Under the pieces are notes generated by a model, which saw only the letters and a program-made list of their open reading frames with translations, did not search any database and had not been told where the DNA came from. Of a stretch of 64,000 nucleotides of DNA, positions 52,569 through 61,486 are shown one piece after another. Each line of letters opens with the position of its first letter. The stretch's first letter is position 1. The translations under genes and the position numbers were made by a program. Where the stretch lies: contig JANWJO010000016.1 of assembly GCA_025449435.1 (NCBI GenBank), forward strand, positions 1-64,000. The letters run 5' to 3'. The DNA comes from Chloroflexota bacterium. Its GTDB lineage: Bacteria > Chloroflexota > UBA4733.

Positions 52569-53567
52569 GTGACGCCTCTTATTGATGTGCAGAGTGCCAC
52601 GCAGAGCTTTCGCACGCGGCGAGGGCAGATCACAGCGCTCCATGATGTGTCGATCACCATCGAACCGGGCCAGGTGGTGTGCCTGGTTGGTGAGAGTGGC
52701 AGCGGTAAAACCACGCTCGGTAAGATGATCGCCGGATTACGCCGACCAACGAGCGGTAAGGTGCTATTCGAAGGACACGACATCTGGCATACCAGTCATG
52801 AGGTATTTTCCGGCTACCGCAAGGCCGTTCAGATTGTCCATCAGGACCCCTATGCCTCGCTCAACCCGGTGCAACGGGTGCGCGACATCCTTTCCGCTCC
52901 ACTGGAACGCCACCATGTCACGCGTGGCAAGGGCACCATTGAACGCATCCTGAGAGTGCTGGAACTCGTAGACCTCACACCTGCGGCAGACTTCGTCAAC
53001 CAGTATCCACACCAATTGAGCGGCGGGCAGCGGCAACGCGTTTCCATTGCGCGAGCGCTCACGTTGGATCCGGTGCTCATCGTGGCCGATGAGGCCGTCT
53101 CGATGGTGGACACGTCGATCAGAGTGAGCCTGCTGAATACGCTGTTGCGGCTTCGCTCCGAGCTCAACGTGGCCTTCCTTTTCATAACGCACGACTTGGG
53201 CATCGCGAAGTACTTTGGATCTAGCGGTAGCACAGCGGTCATGTATTTGGGCCGGATCGTGGAGCAGGGGCTCACTCGGGAACTGATCGACCATCCCCTC
53301 CATCCCTACACCAGGGCGTTGCTATCGGCCATTCCCGAACCGGATCCCGAATTGACGCGCATCAAGGGCAAGTTGCTCTTGCGCAGTATGGATGTTCCAA
53401 GCCTCCTTCGCTTGCCTTCAGGGTGTACGTTTCATCCGCGCTGCCTGTTGTTTGAGGAGGGGCTCTGCGACGTCAAGCGGCCAGAGTTGGTGTCCGTCGA
53501 CGCGATGCGACGAGTGGCGTGTCACGTAGCTATTCGAGACCTCGCCGAGACGGTCCGCACGCGATGA
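52569..53567 (+). CDS. dppF: Peptide ABC transporter ATP-binding protein (DppF-like)
   Basis: 332 residues. Walker A GESGSGKTT, signature LSGGQRQRVSIARAL, Walker B region LIVADEAVSMVD, and the C-terminal FHPRCLLFEEGLC motif. It partners with the DppD-like ATPase. GTG 52569 lies four bases after AGAGGAG and 12 bases after the dppD stop. Confidence 0.92.
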   Translation: MTPLIDVQSATQSFRTRRGQITALHDVSITIEPGQVVCLVGESGSGKTTLGKMIAGLRRPTSGKVLFEGHDIWHTSHEVFSGYRKAVQIVHQDPYASLNPVQRVRDILSAPLERHHVTRGKGTIERILRVLELVDLTPAADFVNQYPHQLSGGQRQRVSIARALTLDPVLIVADEAVSMVDTSIRVSLLNTLLRLRSELNVAFLFITHDLGIAKYFGSSGSTAVMYLGRIVEQGLTRELIDHPLHPYTRALLSAIPEPDPELTRIKGKLLLRSMDVPSLLRLPSGCTFHPRCLLFEEGLCDVKRPELVSVDAMRRVACHVAIRDLAETVRTR

Positions 53568-53637
53568 AAGGAGAGGTTCGGAGGCAAGACGTGTCAACGC
53601 AACCGGCAACACAGCGGGACAGAAGGAAACGGGTGCC

Positions 53638-53826
53638 ATGTTTGTCGACCCTGAGTTAGGAAAAGCCGCGACCCGGCTCAGCCTGTTCATTATCTTGCTT
53701 TCCGGTGGCATGTTGTTTATGCTTCCCCAAGGAACCGCGCAGTTTTACATCACGGTCATCACGCTCGGCATTGGACTCTTGTTCTTGACCCTGGTCATTG
53801 CTCTGGTGCGGTTATTCTCCCGTTGA
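53638..53826 (+). CDS. 62-residue two-helix membrane protein in the ABC transporter operon
   Basis: MFVDPELGKAATRLS precedes two hydrophobic helices (about residues 15-30 and 36-58) separated by a short Pro/Gln loop, ending in a basic RLFSR tail. ATG 53638 has GAAGGAAAC upstream. No family is recognised. Its place between dppF and the binding-protein gene suggests a transporter accessory or small stabilising subunit; that is inference. Confidence 0.65.
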   Translation: MFVDPELGKAATRLSLFIILLSGGMLFMLPQGTAQFYITVITLGIGLLFLTLVIALVRLFSR

Positions 53827-53911
53827 TCGCTGCAGGCAACGGAACGAGCATCGGGTTGCTCGCCGTACGGTAGGCTGCGAGTGTGTGTAGGAATTGAGAG
53901 GAATCCAGCAA

Positions 53912-55990
53912 GTGCATCATCCCGAGGAATCCAAGACGTCCATCCCAGGCACGGTAAGCCGGCGCAAAGTCGTTGCCGGCTTTGGCGGCTCGACCCTCGC
54001 CATCGCGTTGCTGGCTGCTTGCGGCAGTGGCGGCGCGGCGGCAGTTACTTCAGCGGCAAGTTCGGCGGCAGCGACACAGGCAGCACCACCAACGGTTGCG
54101 GCGCAACCCGCAGTCCCAGGGTCAGTCACGACCACCACCAGTGCCGCAGCAACCACCAGTGCCGCGGCTACCACCAGTGCTGCTGCGACGACCAGCGCCG
54201 CCACAACAACCAGCGCCGCCACAACAACCAGCGCTGCCGCCACGACCAGCGCTGCCGCCACGACAACGAGCGCCGCTGCTACCACGAGTGCGGCAGCAAC
54301 CACCAGCGCAGCCGCGACCGGTGGCAAGACGTTTGTTGGCGCCTGGCCGTATGAACTACCGCCATCGGGCCATTTCAATACGTTTATCCCCCACGGCATC
54401 ACCTTGGGCATCTACCAGGACCTTATGGAAATGCCGATGGCGAAGTACTACTGGTCATCAGACAAGTACATGCCGTTGCTCGCCACTTCCTGGAAATTCG
54501 AGCCGCCGGACAAGTGGACCGCCACTATACGGTCCGGAGTCAAGTGGAGTGACGGCACGTCCCTGACCTCCAAAGATGTCGCGGCCACGCTATGGGTAGA
54601 GCGCATCATGCTCAACGTGCTGTGGGACTACGTCGATAGCATCGACACCCCCGACGACAACACCATCACCGTGCATATGGCCAAGCCCTCGACGGTGGTA
54701 GAACGCTACATGTTGGAAGAGCATATCCGGCCTATATCTATCTATGGGACATACGCCGACCGCGCAAAGGCGCTGTTTACGGCTGGCAATGACATGAACT
54801 CCGCGGACGGCAAGACGCTGGCCTCCGACTTCCAGAAGCTGCGGCCGGCTGCGATCCTCTCCTGCGGGCCGTTCATCCTGGACAACAACAGCATCACGAA
54901 CGCCCAGCTCACGCTCAACAAAGTGCCCACGGCCTGGGACGCTAGCACTGTCAACTTCGACAAGATCGTCCTCTACAACGGCGAGACGCCCACCGTGACG
55001 CCGCTCGTGCTCGCCAAGCAGGTCGACTATGCCACGCACGGCTTCGCCCCAGCCACACTGGACGCTCTGGCCAAAGAGGGCGTGCGCCTGCAGCAGGTGC
55101 CCACCTATGGCGGTGCGTCGATCATGTTTAACTTCGCCGACCCTACGGTTGCCAAAGTGTTCGGCGATAAGCGAGTCCGGCAAGCCGTAACGATGGCCAT
55201 CAACGGCGATCAGGCTGGGCTCGCCGCCGGTGGTGTGCAGGGCACCGGCGTCAAGACTTGGTCTGGATTCAGCGAAGTGCTCGTGCCCTTGTGGCTCACT
55301 AAAGATCAGATCGGGCAGCTCGGGAAGTACCCCGTCGATGCCACAAAGGCACAAGCAACGCTCACCAGCTTGGGCTGGAAGTTGGGCAGCGACGGCGTGT
55401 TTAGCACACCAGACGGTACACGTGCCGAGTTTGACTTGCTCAGCATCACCGAATACGAAGACACCATGGCCGTTGCCGTCGTCTCTGCTCAACAGCTCAC
55501 CAAGGTTGGCATCAAGGTGACGGTGCGATCGGAAACCTTCACCCAACAGCCCATCGACATCGACAAAGGCAACTTCAAGCTGGCCATGGGCGGCTGGGGC
55601 GCAGGCGCGCCGCACCCACACTTCTCCTTCGTGCAGGACCTGGAAGTGCACAACTCGCTGGCCGCCACCAACGGTGGCAAGGGCATGGATTATCCACTGA
55701 CGCAGAAAACCGACTCGGTAGGCAACATCGACTTCGCGAAGGCTATCGACGACAGTGCGTTAGGGCTCGATGTCGGCAAGCAGAAGGACCTCGTGGATAA
55801 CATCACGCGGGCTTTCAATGAGTTGTTGCCGCAGGTCCCCGTATACGAGCGCTGGGCAAAGAACCCATGCCTTGAGGGCGTGCGTGTAACTGGGTGGCCC
55901 CCGTCTTCGGACCCGATTTACACCAACAGCCCGTATGCCGACAGCTTCGTCATCATGCTCATGTTGGACGGGACGCTCAAACCCGTCTAA
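53912..55990 (+). CDS. Peptide/solute-binding lipoprotein, SBP family 5, with Tat-like signal and TTSAAA repeats
   Basis: 692 residues, longer than the usual 520-560. The signal has a twin-arginine motif SRRKVV (Arg17-Arg18) and a lipobox LAAC (Cys37), so it is probably Tat-exported and lipidated. Residues 73-135 are a Thr/Ser/Ala low-complexity tether made of about ten TTSAAA-like units. The rest is the type 5 binding-protein fold (WKFEPPDKWTATIRSGVKWSDG, then KDVAATLW). It delivers peptides, oligosaccharides or nickel-type ligands to the Dpp permease. GTG 53912 is nine bases after GAGAGGA. Confidence 0.9.
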   Translation: MHHPEESKTSIPGTVSRRKVVAGFGGSTLAIALLAACGSGGAAAVTSAASSAAATQAAPPTVAAQPAVPGSVTTTTSAAATTSAAATTSAAATTSAATTTSAATTTSAAATTSAAATTTSAAATTSAAATTSAAATGGKTFVGAWPYELPPSGHFNTFIPHGITLGIYQDLMEMPMAKYYWSSDKYMPLLATSWKFEPPDKWTATIRSGVKWSDGTSLTSKDVAATLWVERIMLNVLWDYVDSIDTPDDNTITVHMAKPSTVVERYMLEEHIRPISIYGTYADRAKALFTAGNDMNSADGKTLASDFQKLRPAAILSCGPFILDNNSITNAQLTLNKVPTAWDASTVNFDKIVLYNGETPTVTPLVLAKQVDYATHGFAPATLDALAKEGVRLQQVPTYGGASIMFNFADPTVAKVFGDKRVRQAVTMAINGDQAGLAAGGVQGTGVKTWSGFSEVLVPLWLTKDQIGQLGKYPVDATKAQATLTSLGWKLGSDGVFSTPDGTRAEFDLLSITEYEDTMAVAVVSAQQLTKVGIKVTVRSETFTQQPIDIDKGNFKLAMGGWGAGAPHPHFSFVQDLEVHNSLAATNGGKGMDYPLTQKTDSVGNIDFAKAIDDSALGLDVGKQKDLVDNITRAFNELLPQVPVYERWAKNPCLEGVRVTGWPPSSDPIYTNSPYADSFVIMLMLDGTLKPV
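54128..54316 (+). repeat. Degenerate 15-18 bp coding minisatellite (TTSAAA tether)
   Basis: About ten tandem units reading (ACC)2-3-AGY-GCN-GCN-GCN, with synonymous variation and some ACN replacements in the last codon. It encodes the flexible stalk of the binding lipoprotein. Unit-number variation between strains would be expected. Confidence 0.85.
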
Positions 55991-56119
55991 GCGTAGACAT
56001 AATCCTGCACAACGAGGGCGGTGCCTAATGGAGGCATCGCCCTCGGGCATTTCCAGACAGGGCAGACCGATGGCGTACACTGGCAATGGCTTAACGCAAG
56101 GTGGCGCAAGGAGCATGTG

Positions 56120-56326
56120 GTGGACGATACCGAGATGGAACGACAGCTGAGCCGGTTATCGCCCGACCTGCGTGAACTCGTGTCCAAAGTACGCTCGGGT
56201 GACCTGCCGGCATCGGTCATTACGGATCTCGTTGCCGAACTCGAAGACCTCGGACGCAGTGATGCACAACTGTCGGCAGCTCTGGATCGCCTGTATGAGC
56301 TTGAACAGCGACGAACCGCTACATAG
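56120..56326 (+). CDS. 68-residue helical protein, unknown function
   Basis: From GTG 56120, six bases after AAGGAG, the protein is charged and predicted helical (ERQLSRLSPDLRELVSKV, then LVAELEDLGRSDAQLSAALDRLYELE) with a short break at SGDLP. No cysteine or membrane segment. It lies between the binding-protein gene and the HprK/PEPCK-like gene. A longer frame from 56021 exists but lacks a ribosome site. Confidence 0.5.
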   Translation: MDDTEMERQLSRLSPDLRELVSKVRSGDLPASVITDLVAELEDLGRSDAQLSAALDRLYELEQRRTAT

Positions 56327-56441
56327 CAGAGCGCGTTCGAACGCCAGCCCGCGAGTGATACAGGTGACGGGATGACATGCGTGCCGGACGTGGCCAAAAC
56401 GGCGCCGTGAAATAGGTCAAGTTGACTAGACGCTCCTAGCA

Positions 56442-56470
56442 CTGGCATACCGTAGCTACTGGGCTACAAT
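56442..56470 (+). promoter_or_regulatory. Promoter for the HprK/PEPCK-like gene
   Basis: CTGGCA (56442-56447), a 17-base spacer and TACAAT (56465-56470). The start near 56477 leaves about 33 bases before GTG 56510. Confidence 0.45.
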
Positions 56471-56509
56471 CTAGTTTTGGCAAGCAGTCGACCCTTCAGG
56501 AGGCAGTTC

Positions 56510-58153
56510 GTGGCAGAACAAGCATCCGGCTATTCTTTTCCCGATGCACCCGCCGGAGCCGAGGAATGGAGTGGTACCCCGCTACGTGGCAGCACATCCG
56601 TAAACTGCATCACGCGCCTGAAGGGCCGGACGCAACAGCACGACAAGACCCTAGACGACCGGCCCGTTGAACGTGACGAACTGTTGCGGTGGGCTCACGA
56701 ACACACAAGTTCGCTCGGAGCAGCAGCACGCGTCATTGACGTGGTGGTGCACGGTGTACGGGTACGCGCGATCACCAATAGTGATCACATGGCCGCCTTC
56801 TTCGAAATCAACTGGTTCTCGCCGGACGAATGGTTGGAGCGCACGGGGTTCGCGTCACCTGAAGAGCCGCAACTGGTGGCCTACGCGCTCAACGGCGTCG
56901 CTGGGCGGAAAGCGAGTGCGTTCTATTCCCGCCAGCGCGGAACGGTGTTATTCATCAACACATCGTATTACGGGCAGCTCAAGAGTTGGGTGCTGGGTGC
57001 TGTGGGTCGTTTGCTCGCCGAAGAGCGCGGCATCCACTCCGTACACGGTGCCTGTGTACAGGTGGGGCACGGTGGCATCCTCTACGTTGCTCCCACCGGC
57101 ACCGGGAAGAGCACCAGTTCGTACGGCCTCATGACGTTGCCAGGATCTCGCTTTCACTCCGACGACTGGGTGTATATCCGGTACGCAGTGCCAGCGGGAG
57201 ATGGGCAACTCATTGCTCCGACTACCTTTCACCTCCAAGGGCGAACGTTGGAAGGCGACCAAGCCGTGGCAGCGATGCTGGCACGGCGGCCGATTCAGGG
57301 AACCTACGAGGGATACCGATTGACCGGCGAGCGCGTGTCTGGCCAAATTGCCGACCTTGATCTCACGGCGAAGCTCACGGCACACGCCTATACGTCGGAA
57401 AAGGTGTTCTACCTGCGCACAAACCTTGTGGAAAGTTTTCCACTGGCGGCCAGAGGGCTCATGAGCGCTCCGCTGGAGAACGTGCCAGATGTGACGGCGA
57501 ATGCAGTGGAGGCGGAGACCAAGGCCCTGCTGACGGCCGCACAGGAGCTGGCTGACGGGCAAGCTGGAGCCGTCAACGACTATCTGCACGACCTTACCCG
57601 GCTAGTGGCCTTCGATAACGCTCGCGCTATGCTCGATGCGCACTCGGTGTTTGGCAAGGACCGTACGGTCTGGAACCCGCTCGAGCCCGTTCAGCTCACC
57701 GCAGTGTTCCTGCTTGAGCGTGACTTCAAGACCCGTCGCGTCCTGGAGCCGTCGTCGGAAGACCAGTTCTTGGGCAACCTCTTTTACGGCGAGACGCCAA
57801 CGGGAACGCACGAAACCGCCTACAACGCGTATCGCGCGGTGGACGATGCTGCCGAACGGCGCATTATCGACGCCTGGCCAGCCAACCGGGTGTTCGCTGG
57901 CGGCGTTTACCAGCAGATTTGTCAGTCCGCCAACGTTCCATCGACGCTTGTAGCTGAAGCCACACTATTCAAGGCTATGTATGCCTCGGCCCGCTGCTTT
58001 TCGCTCAACACCATCCTGCAGGCCGATCCACAAGTCACCTCACGTGCCGAAGCGGTCGCCCGGACGCTTCGCATTATCGTGCAGGCGAGCCAGGGCCACT
58101 TGTCGCGGCCGCTGACGCTCGATACCTATGAACCGTACTTGGGGCCCGCCTAA
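56510..58153 (+). CDS. HprK/PEPCK-superfamily P-loop protein of unknown function
   Basis: 547 residues. A central nucleotide-binding core reads HSVHGACVQVGHGGILYVAPTGTGKSTSS, with the P-loop at residues 194-202, followed by HSDDWVYIR at 216-224. This order (strand, H-x-x-x-V, P-loop, SDDW) resembles HPr kinase and PEP carboxykinase, not ordinary kinases. N-terminal (1-170) and C-terminal (300-547) regions are unassigned; the C-terminal half has FLLERDFKTRRVLEP and a long helical end. It may phosphorylate a protein or a small molecule, or use ATP otherwise. GTG 56510 has AGGAGG six bases upstream. It has its own promoter and converges on the aminotransferase. Confidence 0.8.
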   Translation: MAEQASGYSFPDAPAGAEEWSGTPLRGSTSVNCITRLKGRTQQHDKTLDDRPVERDELLRWAHEHTSSLGAAARVIDVVVHGVRVRAITNSDHMAAFFEINWFSPDEWLERTGFASPEEPQLVAYALNGVAGRKASAFYSRQRGTVLFINTSYYGQLKSWVLGAVGRLLAEERGIHSVHGACVQVGHGGILYVAPTGTGKSTSSYGLMTLPGSRFHSDDWVYIRYAVPAGDGQLIAPTTFHLQGRTLEGDQAVAAMLARRPIQGTYEGYRLTGERVSGQIADLDLTAKLTAHAYTSEKVFYLRTNLVESFPLAARGLMSAPLENVPDVTANAVEAETKALLTAAQELADGQAGAVNDYLHDLTRLVAFDNARAMLDAHSVFGKDRTVWNPLEPVQLTAVFLLERDFKTRRVLEPSSEDQFLGNLFYGETPTGTHETAYNAYRAVDDAAERRIIDAWPANRVFAGGVYQQICQSANVPSTLVAEATLFKAMYASARCFSLNTILQADPQVTSRAEAVARTLRIIVQASQGHLSRPLTLDTYEPYLGPA

Positions 58154-58179
58154 ACCACACACGCGGGCGTGCGCACGGG

Positions 58180-59457
58180 CTAGCCGCACACGGTGGTTAT
58201 GGCTTCATCCAGGATAGTCACCATGCGATCAAGGTCCTGTGCTGTCGTGGTCAGCGGCGGGGCGAGCATGACGATGTTGTTGCGGAAGCGTGTGATCAGG
58301 CCGCGTTTGAGGGCTTCCGCGATGATTGCGCCACCAACCGCCTTTCCTTCGTCGAACTCGACCGCCGCCATCATGCCGAGTCCCCGCACGTCCACAACGT
58401 CGTTACGGGAACTCCAGCGAGCAAACGCTGCCTGCAATTGCTGACCCCGCGTCGCAGCGTGTTCAACGACGAGTTCCTGCTCGATGATGTTCAGATTGGC
58501 GATGCCGACCGCGCAACAGGTGGGATGTCCAGAGTACGTATACGCGTGCATCCATTTGGTGTCGGCATTGCGCATCACATCGCGGATGCGATCAGAGAAC
58601 ACGACGCCACCCAGCGGCAAATAGCCGCTCGTGACTCCCTTGGCGAAGCTAATCATGTCCGGTACGACGTTCCAGTGCTCCATCGCCCAGAACCGGCCAG
58701 TCCGCCCAAAACCGGTGATGACTTCGTCTGCGATGAGGAGCACGTCATACTTGTCGCAAATGGCACGCACTCTTGGCCAGTAGTCCGCCGGCGGCGGATA
58801 GACACCACCTGCGCCCTGGACCGGCTCGCCTATGAAGGCTGCCACGTTGTCTGGCCCCTCGGTGATGATGCGCTCTTCGAGTTGCTCAGGTGACATCGGA
58901 TCTACCTGGCCAAACCCAGAGGGGAGGGGACCAAACCGCTGCCAGAACACCGGCAGGCCGGTGGCGGCCATTGCGCCCATGGTGACGCCGTGGTAGCCAT
59001 TTAGGCGAGACAGGATTTTGACTTTATTCGGGAAACCACGACTGTGCCAAAAGTAGCGAGCCGTCTTGAATGCCGTCTCGCTGGATTCCGCTCCACCCGT
59101 GGTAAAGAACACAGTGCTCATTCCAAGAGGGAAGTGGGCGGAAAGGCGCCTGGCGAGGTCGATCGCCGGCTCGTTGGTGAAGCCAGCATACGCGCTAGCA
59201 AATCCCAGCTTCGCGAGCTGTGCTTCGGCGGCTACCGCAAGCTCCCGGCGCCCGTGCCCAATGTTGACATTCCACAAGCACGACAACCCATCAAAGTAAT
59301 GCGTGCCGTTAACGTCCCACAGGGAACTGCCAATTCCGTGATCGAGTACGATAGCGTGTTGCTGGTCAACATCCGACTGTTGTGGGTGGACCAGGTGAGC
59401 GCTGTCCTCTTGGAGCCACGTAGCGGATCGAAGCGGTGAACTCGTACTGGTGGACAC
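58180..59457 (-). CDS. Class III PLP-dependent aminotransferase (omega-amino acid type)
   Basis: 425 residues. GHPTCCAVGIAN, ADEVITGFGRTG (Asp that contacts the pyridine N) and ISFAKGVTSGYLPLGG with the Schiff-base Lys are class III motifs. The SSETAFKTARYF segment and the overall length match beta-alanine/taurine:pyruvate and gamma-aminobutyrate-type enzymes; substrate is not fixed. GTG 59457 is six bases after AAAGGAG. It follows the c-di-AMP receptor gene by 43 bases. Confidence 0.9.
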   Translation of the reverse strand: MSTSTSSPLRSATWLQEDSAHLVHPQQSDVDQQHAIVLDHGIGSSLWDVNGTHYFDGLSCLWNVNIGHGRRELAVAAEAQLAKLGFASAYAGFTNEPAIDLARRLSAHFPLGMSTVFFTTGGAESSETAFKTARYFWHSRGFPNKVKILSRLNGYHGVTMGAMAATGLPVFWQRFGPLPSGFGQVDPMSPEQLEERIITEGPDNVAAFIGEPVQGAGGVYPPPADYWPRVRAICDKYDVLLIADEVITGFGRTGRFWAMEHWNVVPDMISFAKGVTSGYLPLGGVVFSDRIRDVMRNADTKWMHAYTYSGHPTCCAVGIANLNIIEQELVVEHAATRGQQLQAAFARWSSRNDVVDVRGLGMMAAVEFDEGKAVGGAIIAEALKRGLITRFRNNIVMLAPPLTTTAQDLDRMVTILDEAITTVCG

Positions 59458-59500
59458 GGAAAGCTCCTTTCGCAGCGTCGGTGCATCTCAGCACACCGGC

Positions 59501-59872
59501 CTAGAATTGCTCGAAGCGCTCCACTTCGATGATGAACACGACAGCCCCGCCCACCTCAACTTCGAGCGGCTGCAACAACAGCGGCTCCGCCAAGTCAGTG
59601 GGTGCGGCGGCGGGCAAGTATACGATACGAGCTCGGCAGTGCTCGCGAATAAGATAGATGAGGCCAATCAAATGGCGGTCATTGATGCCGATGAGAAGCG
59701 TGGAGTTCCCCGCACGTAGAAAGCTTCCCACAGTCGCCATGCGCGTAACTGCGTAACCACGGGAGACCACCGCGTCGGAAAGTGCCGGAGCATCTTCGTC
59801 TTGCACGATGGCAAGCACCATTTGGTTGATCGTCAACGGTGCCTGGGTATCGGGATATGTACCGGTGGACAC
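59501..59872 (-). CDS. darA: Cyclic-di-AMP receptor, PstA/DarA family (DUF970)
   Basis: 123 residues from GTG 59872, four bases after GGAGG. The frame is open further upstream, but the family begins near MVLAIVQDEDAPALSDA. Core motifs: SRGYAVTRMATVGSFLRAGNSTLLIGI and GGAVVFIIEVERFEQF, which match PstA/DarA, a P-II-like trimer that binds c-di-AMP with an unresolved output. Presence implies that c-di-AMP is made by this organism; no diadenylate cyclase is in the window. Neighbours are an amidase and an aminotransferase. Confidence 0.88.
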   Translation of the reverse strand: MSTGTYPDTQAPLTINQMVLAIVQDEDAPALSDAVVSRGYAVTRMATVGSFLRAGNSTLLIGINDRHLIGLIYLIREHCRARIVYLPAAAPTDLAEPLLLQPLEVEVGGAVVFIIEVERFEQF

Positions 59873-60030
59873 GGCACCTCCAGGCATAATCAACGTGTGT
59901 CGCGGGACCGAGCTACTGACCGCCCGCCACTGCACTTACAATGAGATTTCTCGTCGCACGTCGCCAGCGTGCCTATGTATTCTACGCGCTGAACCGGTGG
60001 TGTGGACGCGCGCGTGCGCCGTGTTGGATG

Positions 60031-61449
60031 CTACATCTGCGACGGGCGCGGCATTGGAGGCAGTGCCTGTTCGATAGCACGAGCCACCTGGAGGACGAGA
60101 CCATCTTCGAAGCGCCGCCCGATGAGCTGAATCCCAACGGGCAAGCCTGCGGACGTCAGACCCACCGGAATGGTGATTGCTGGCTGGCCTGTCAGATTGA
60201 AGGGATAGGTGAGCTGTGTCCAGGAAAGGAAGTCCTCAACTCCCGCCGTGGCTGGTGCGGGAACATCTTGGCCCAGGGGGAACGCTGCGACCGGCATCGT
60301 CGGCGTAATCAGGACATCGATATCCTCAAATACCCTCTGGAAGGCGGCATTCACCAGTGCACGGGCCGTGAGCGCACGCGCAACATCGCGCGCGGTCCGG
60401 TGCGCAAAGGCGTCTACCACCCTCAACAGGCCCGGATCAATCAGCTCTCGCCATCCGTCTGGCTGCGCTTCAAGGCGAGCGGCTATGCCGGAAGCAAAAA
60501 ACAGCGCCACCGCGTCAGCCGGATCATCGAGGTGTACATCAGTCTGGCGGAAACGTCTCAACTCGCCACGTAGTAGGGCGACGGTTTGAGACGTAATGCT
60601 CGCAATTTCGGGATCGACGGTTGCAAAGCCGAGGTCGCTGCTATAGCCAATGCGAACTTCACCAAGGGGTTGCGCACAGCGAGCCAGATACTGGCTTTCG
60701 CTCGGCGCCACAGAATTGCGATCACGCAGGTCCAGCCCCGCGAGTACGTCGAGCAGGAACGCTGCATCGGCGACTGTACGCGTAATCGGACCGGCATGCG
60801 CCAGCAGTTCGACTGCGCTAGCCGGTGAATAAGGCACAAGGCCGAACGTTGGCTTGAACCCGACGACGCCACAAAAGCTTGCAGGAATACGGATCGACCC
60901 AGCGCCATCGGTGCCGACCGAAAGCGGCGCCATGCCAGTGGCCACGGCAGCGGCCGAACCACCGCTGGACCCACCGGCCGTTCTGGTGGCGTCCCAAGGA
61001 TTCTTGGTGGGTCCATACACCCGGTTATTGGTATCGCCCTTCCAGCCGAACTCTGGAGTGTTGGTCTTGCCAATGATGACAGCGCCTGCACGCCGCAGCT
61101 TCGCCGCAAGCGGTCCATCGGTGTGGGACACGTTGTCACGGAATAACAGCGATCCCAGAGTGTTGGGCATTCCACGCACCGGCATCACGTCCTTGAGCGT
61201 GACCGGGATGCCTAAGAGGGGCCTATCCGCGAGCTGCTCGCTGGTCATCGCGGCGAAATCACGCTCCGCATCTTCGGCAGCGGCGGTGGCGCCTTCCCAA
61301 TCTAGGGCCACGATCGCGTTGATTGACGGGTTGACGCGACCTACCTGCTCGCGAACGGCCTCCAGAGCGTCCATAGGCAAGAGCGTGCGCTGCCGGAACC
61401 GTTGCGCCATGTCCACGGCCGGCAGTGTTACCAGATCGTGTGTTTCCAT
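60031..61449 (-). CDS. Amidase signature family protein (GatA-like)
   Basis: 472 residues. The amidase signature is intact: Lys in VIIGKTNTPEFGWKGD, cis-Ser and Ser nucleophile in GGSSGGSAAAVA, then VGTDGAGSIRIPASFCG. Full-length GatA normally lies with GatC/GatB; gatB is 33 kb away, so this is more likely a stand-alone amidase than the tRNA enzyme, but that is not certain. ATG 61449 has no ribosome site and lies where the transcript is predicted to begin, suggesting a leaderless mRNA. Confidence 0.88.
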   Translation of the reverse strand: METHDLVTLPAVDMAQRFRQRTLLPMDALEAVREQVGRVNPSINAIVALDWEGATAAAEDAERDFAAMTSEQLADRPLLGIPVTLKDVMPVRGMPNTLGSLLFRDNVSHTDGPLAAKLRRAGAVIIGKTNTPEFGWKGDTNNRVYGPTKNPWDATRTAGGSSGGSAAAVATGMAPLSVGTDGAGSIRIPASFCGVVGFKPTFGLVPYSPASAVELLAHAGPITRTVADAAFLLDVLAGLDLRDRNSVAPSESQYLARCAQPLGEVRIGYSSDLGFATVDPEIASITSQTVALLRGELRRFRQTDVHLDDPADAVALFFASGIAARLEAQPDGWRELIDPGLLRVVDAFAHRTARDVARALTARALVNAAFQRVFEDIDVLITPTMPVAAFPLGQDVPAPATAGVEDFLSWTQLTYPFNLTGQPAITIPVGLTSAGLPVGIQLIGRRFEDGLVLQVARAIEQALPPMPRPSQM

Positions 61450-61456
61450 GCCTGCT

Positions 61457-61486
61457 GTTATAGCAAAAATGACATCCGGCGTGCAA
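61457..61486 (-). promoter_or_regulatory. Promoter of the amidase gene, predicted leaderless
   Basis: On the minus strand TTGCAC (61486-61481), an 18-base spacer and TATAAC (61462-61457) place the start at about 61450, the base before the ATG. Confidence 0.45.

Noticed and set aside
54128..54316. CRISPR-like repetition
   Set aside because: Repeats are tandem, in frame, without spacers, and encode the TTSAAA tether.
59941..60573. 210-codon plus-strand frame
   Set aside because: It lies wholly opposite the amidase, whose signature motifs are intact, and has no ribosome site or domain.
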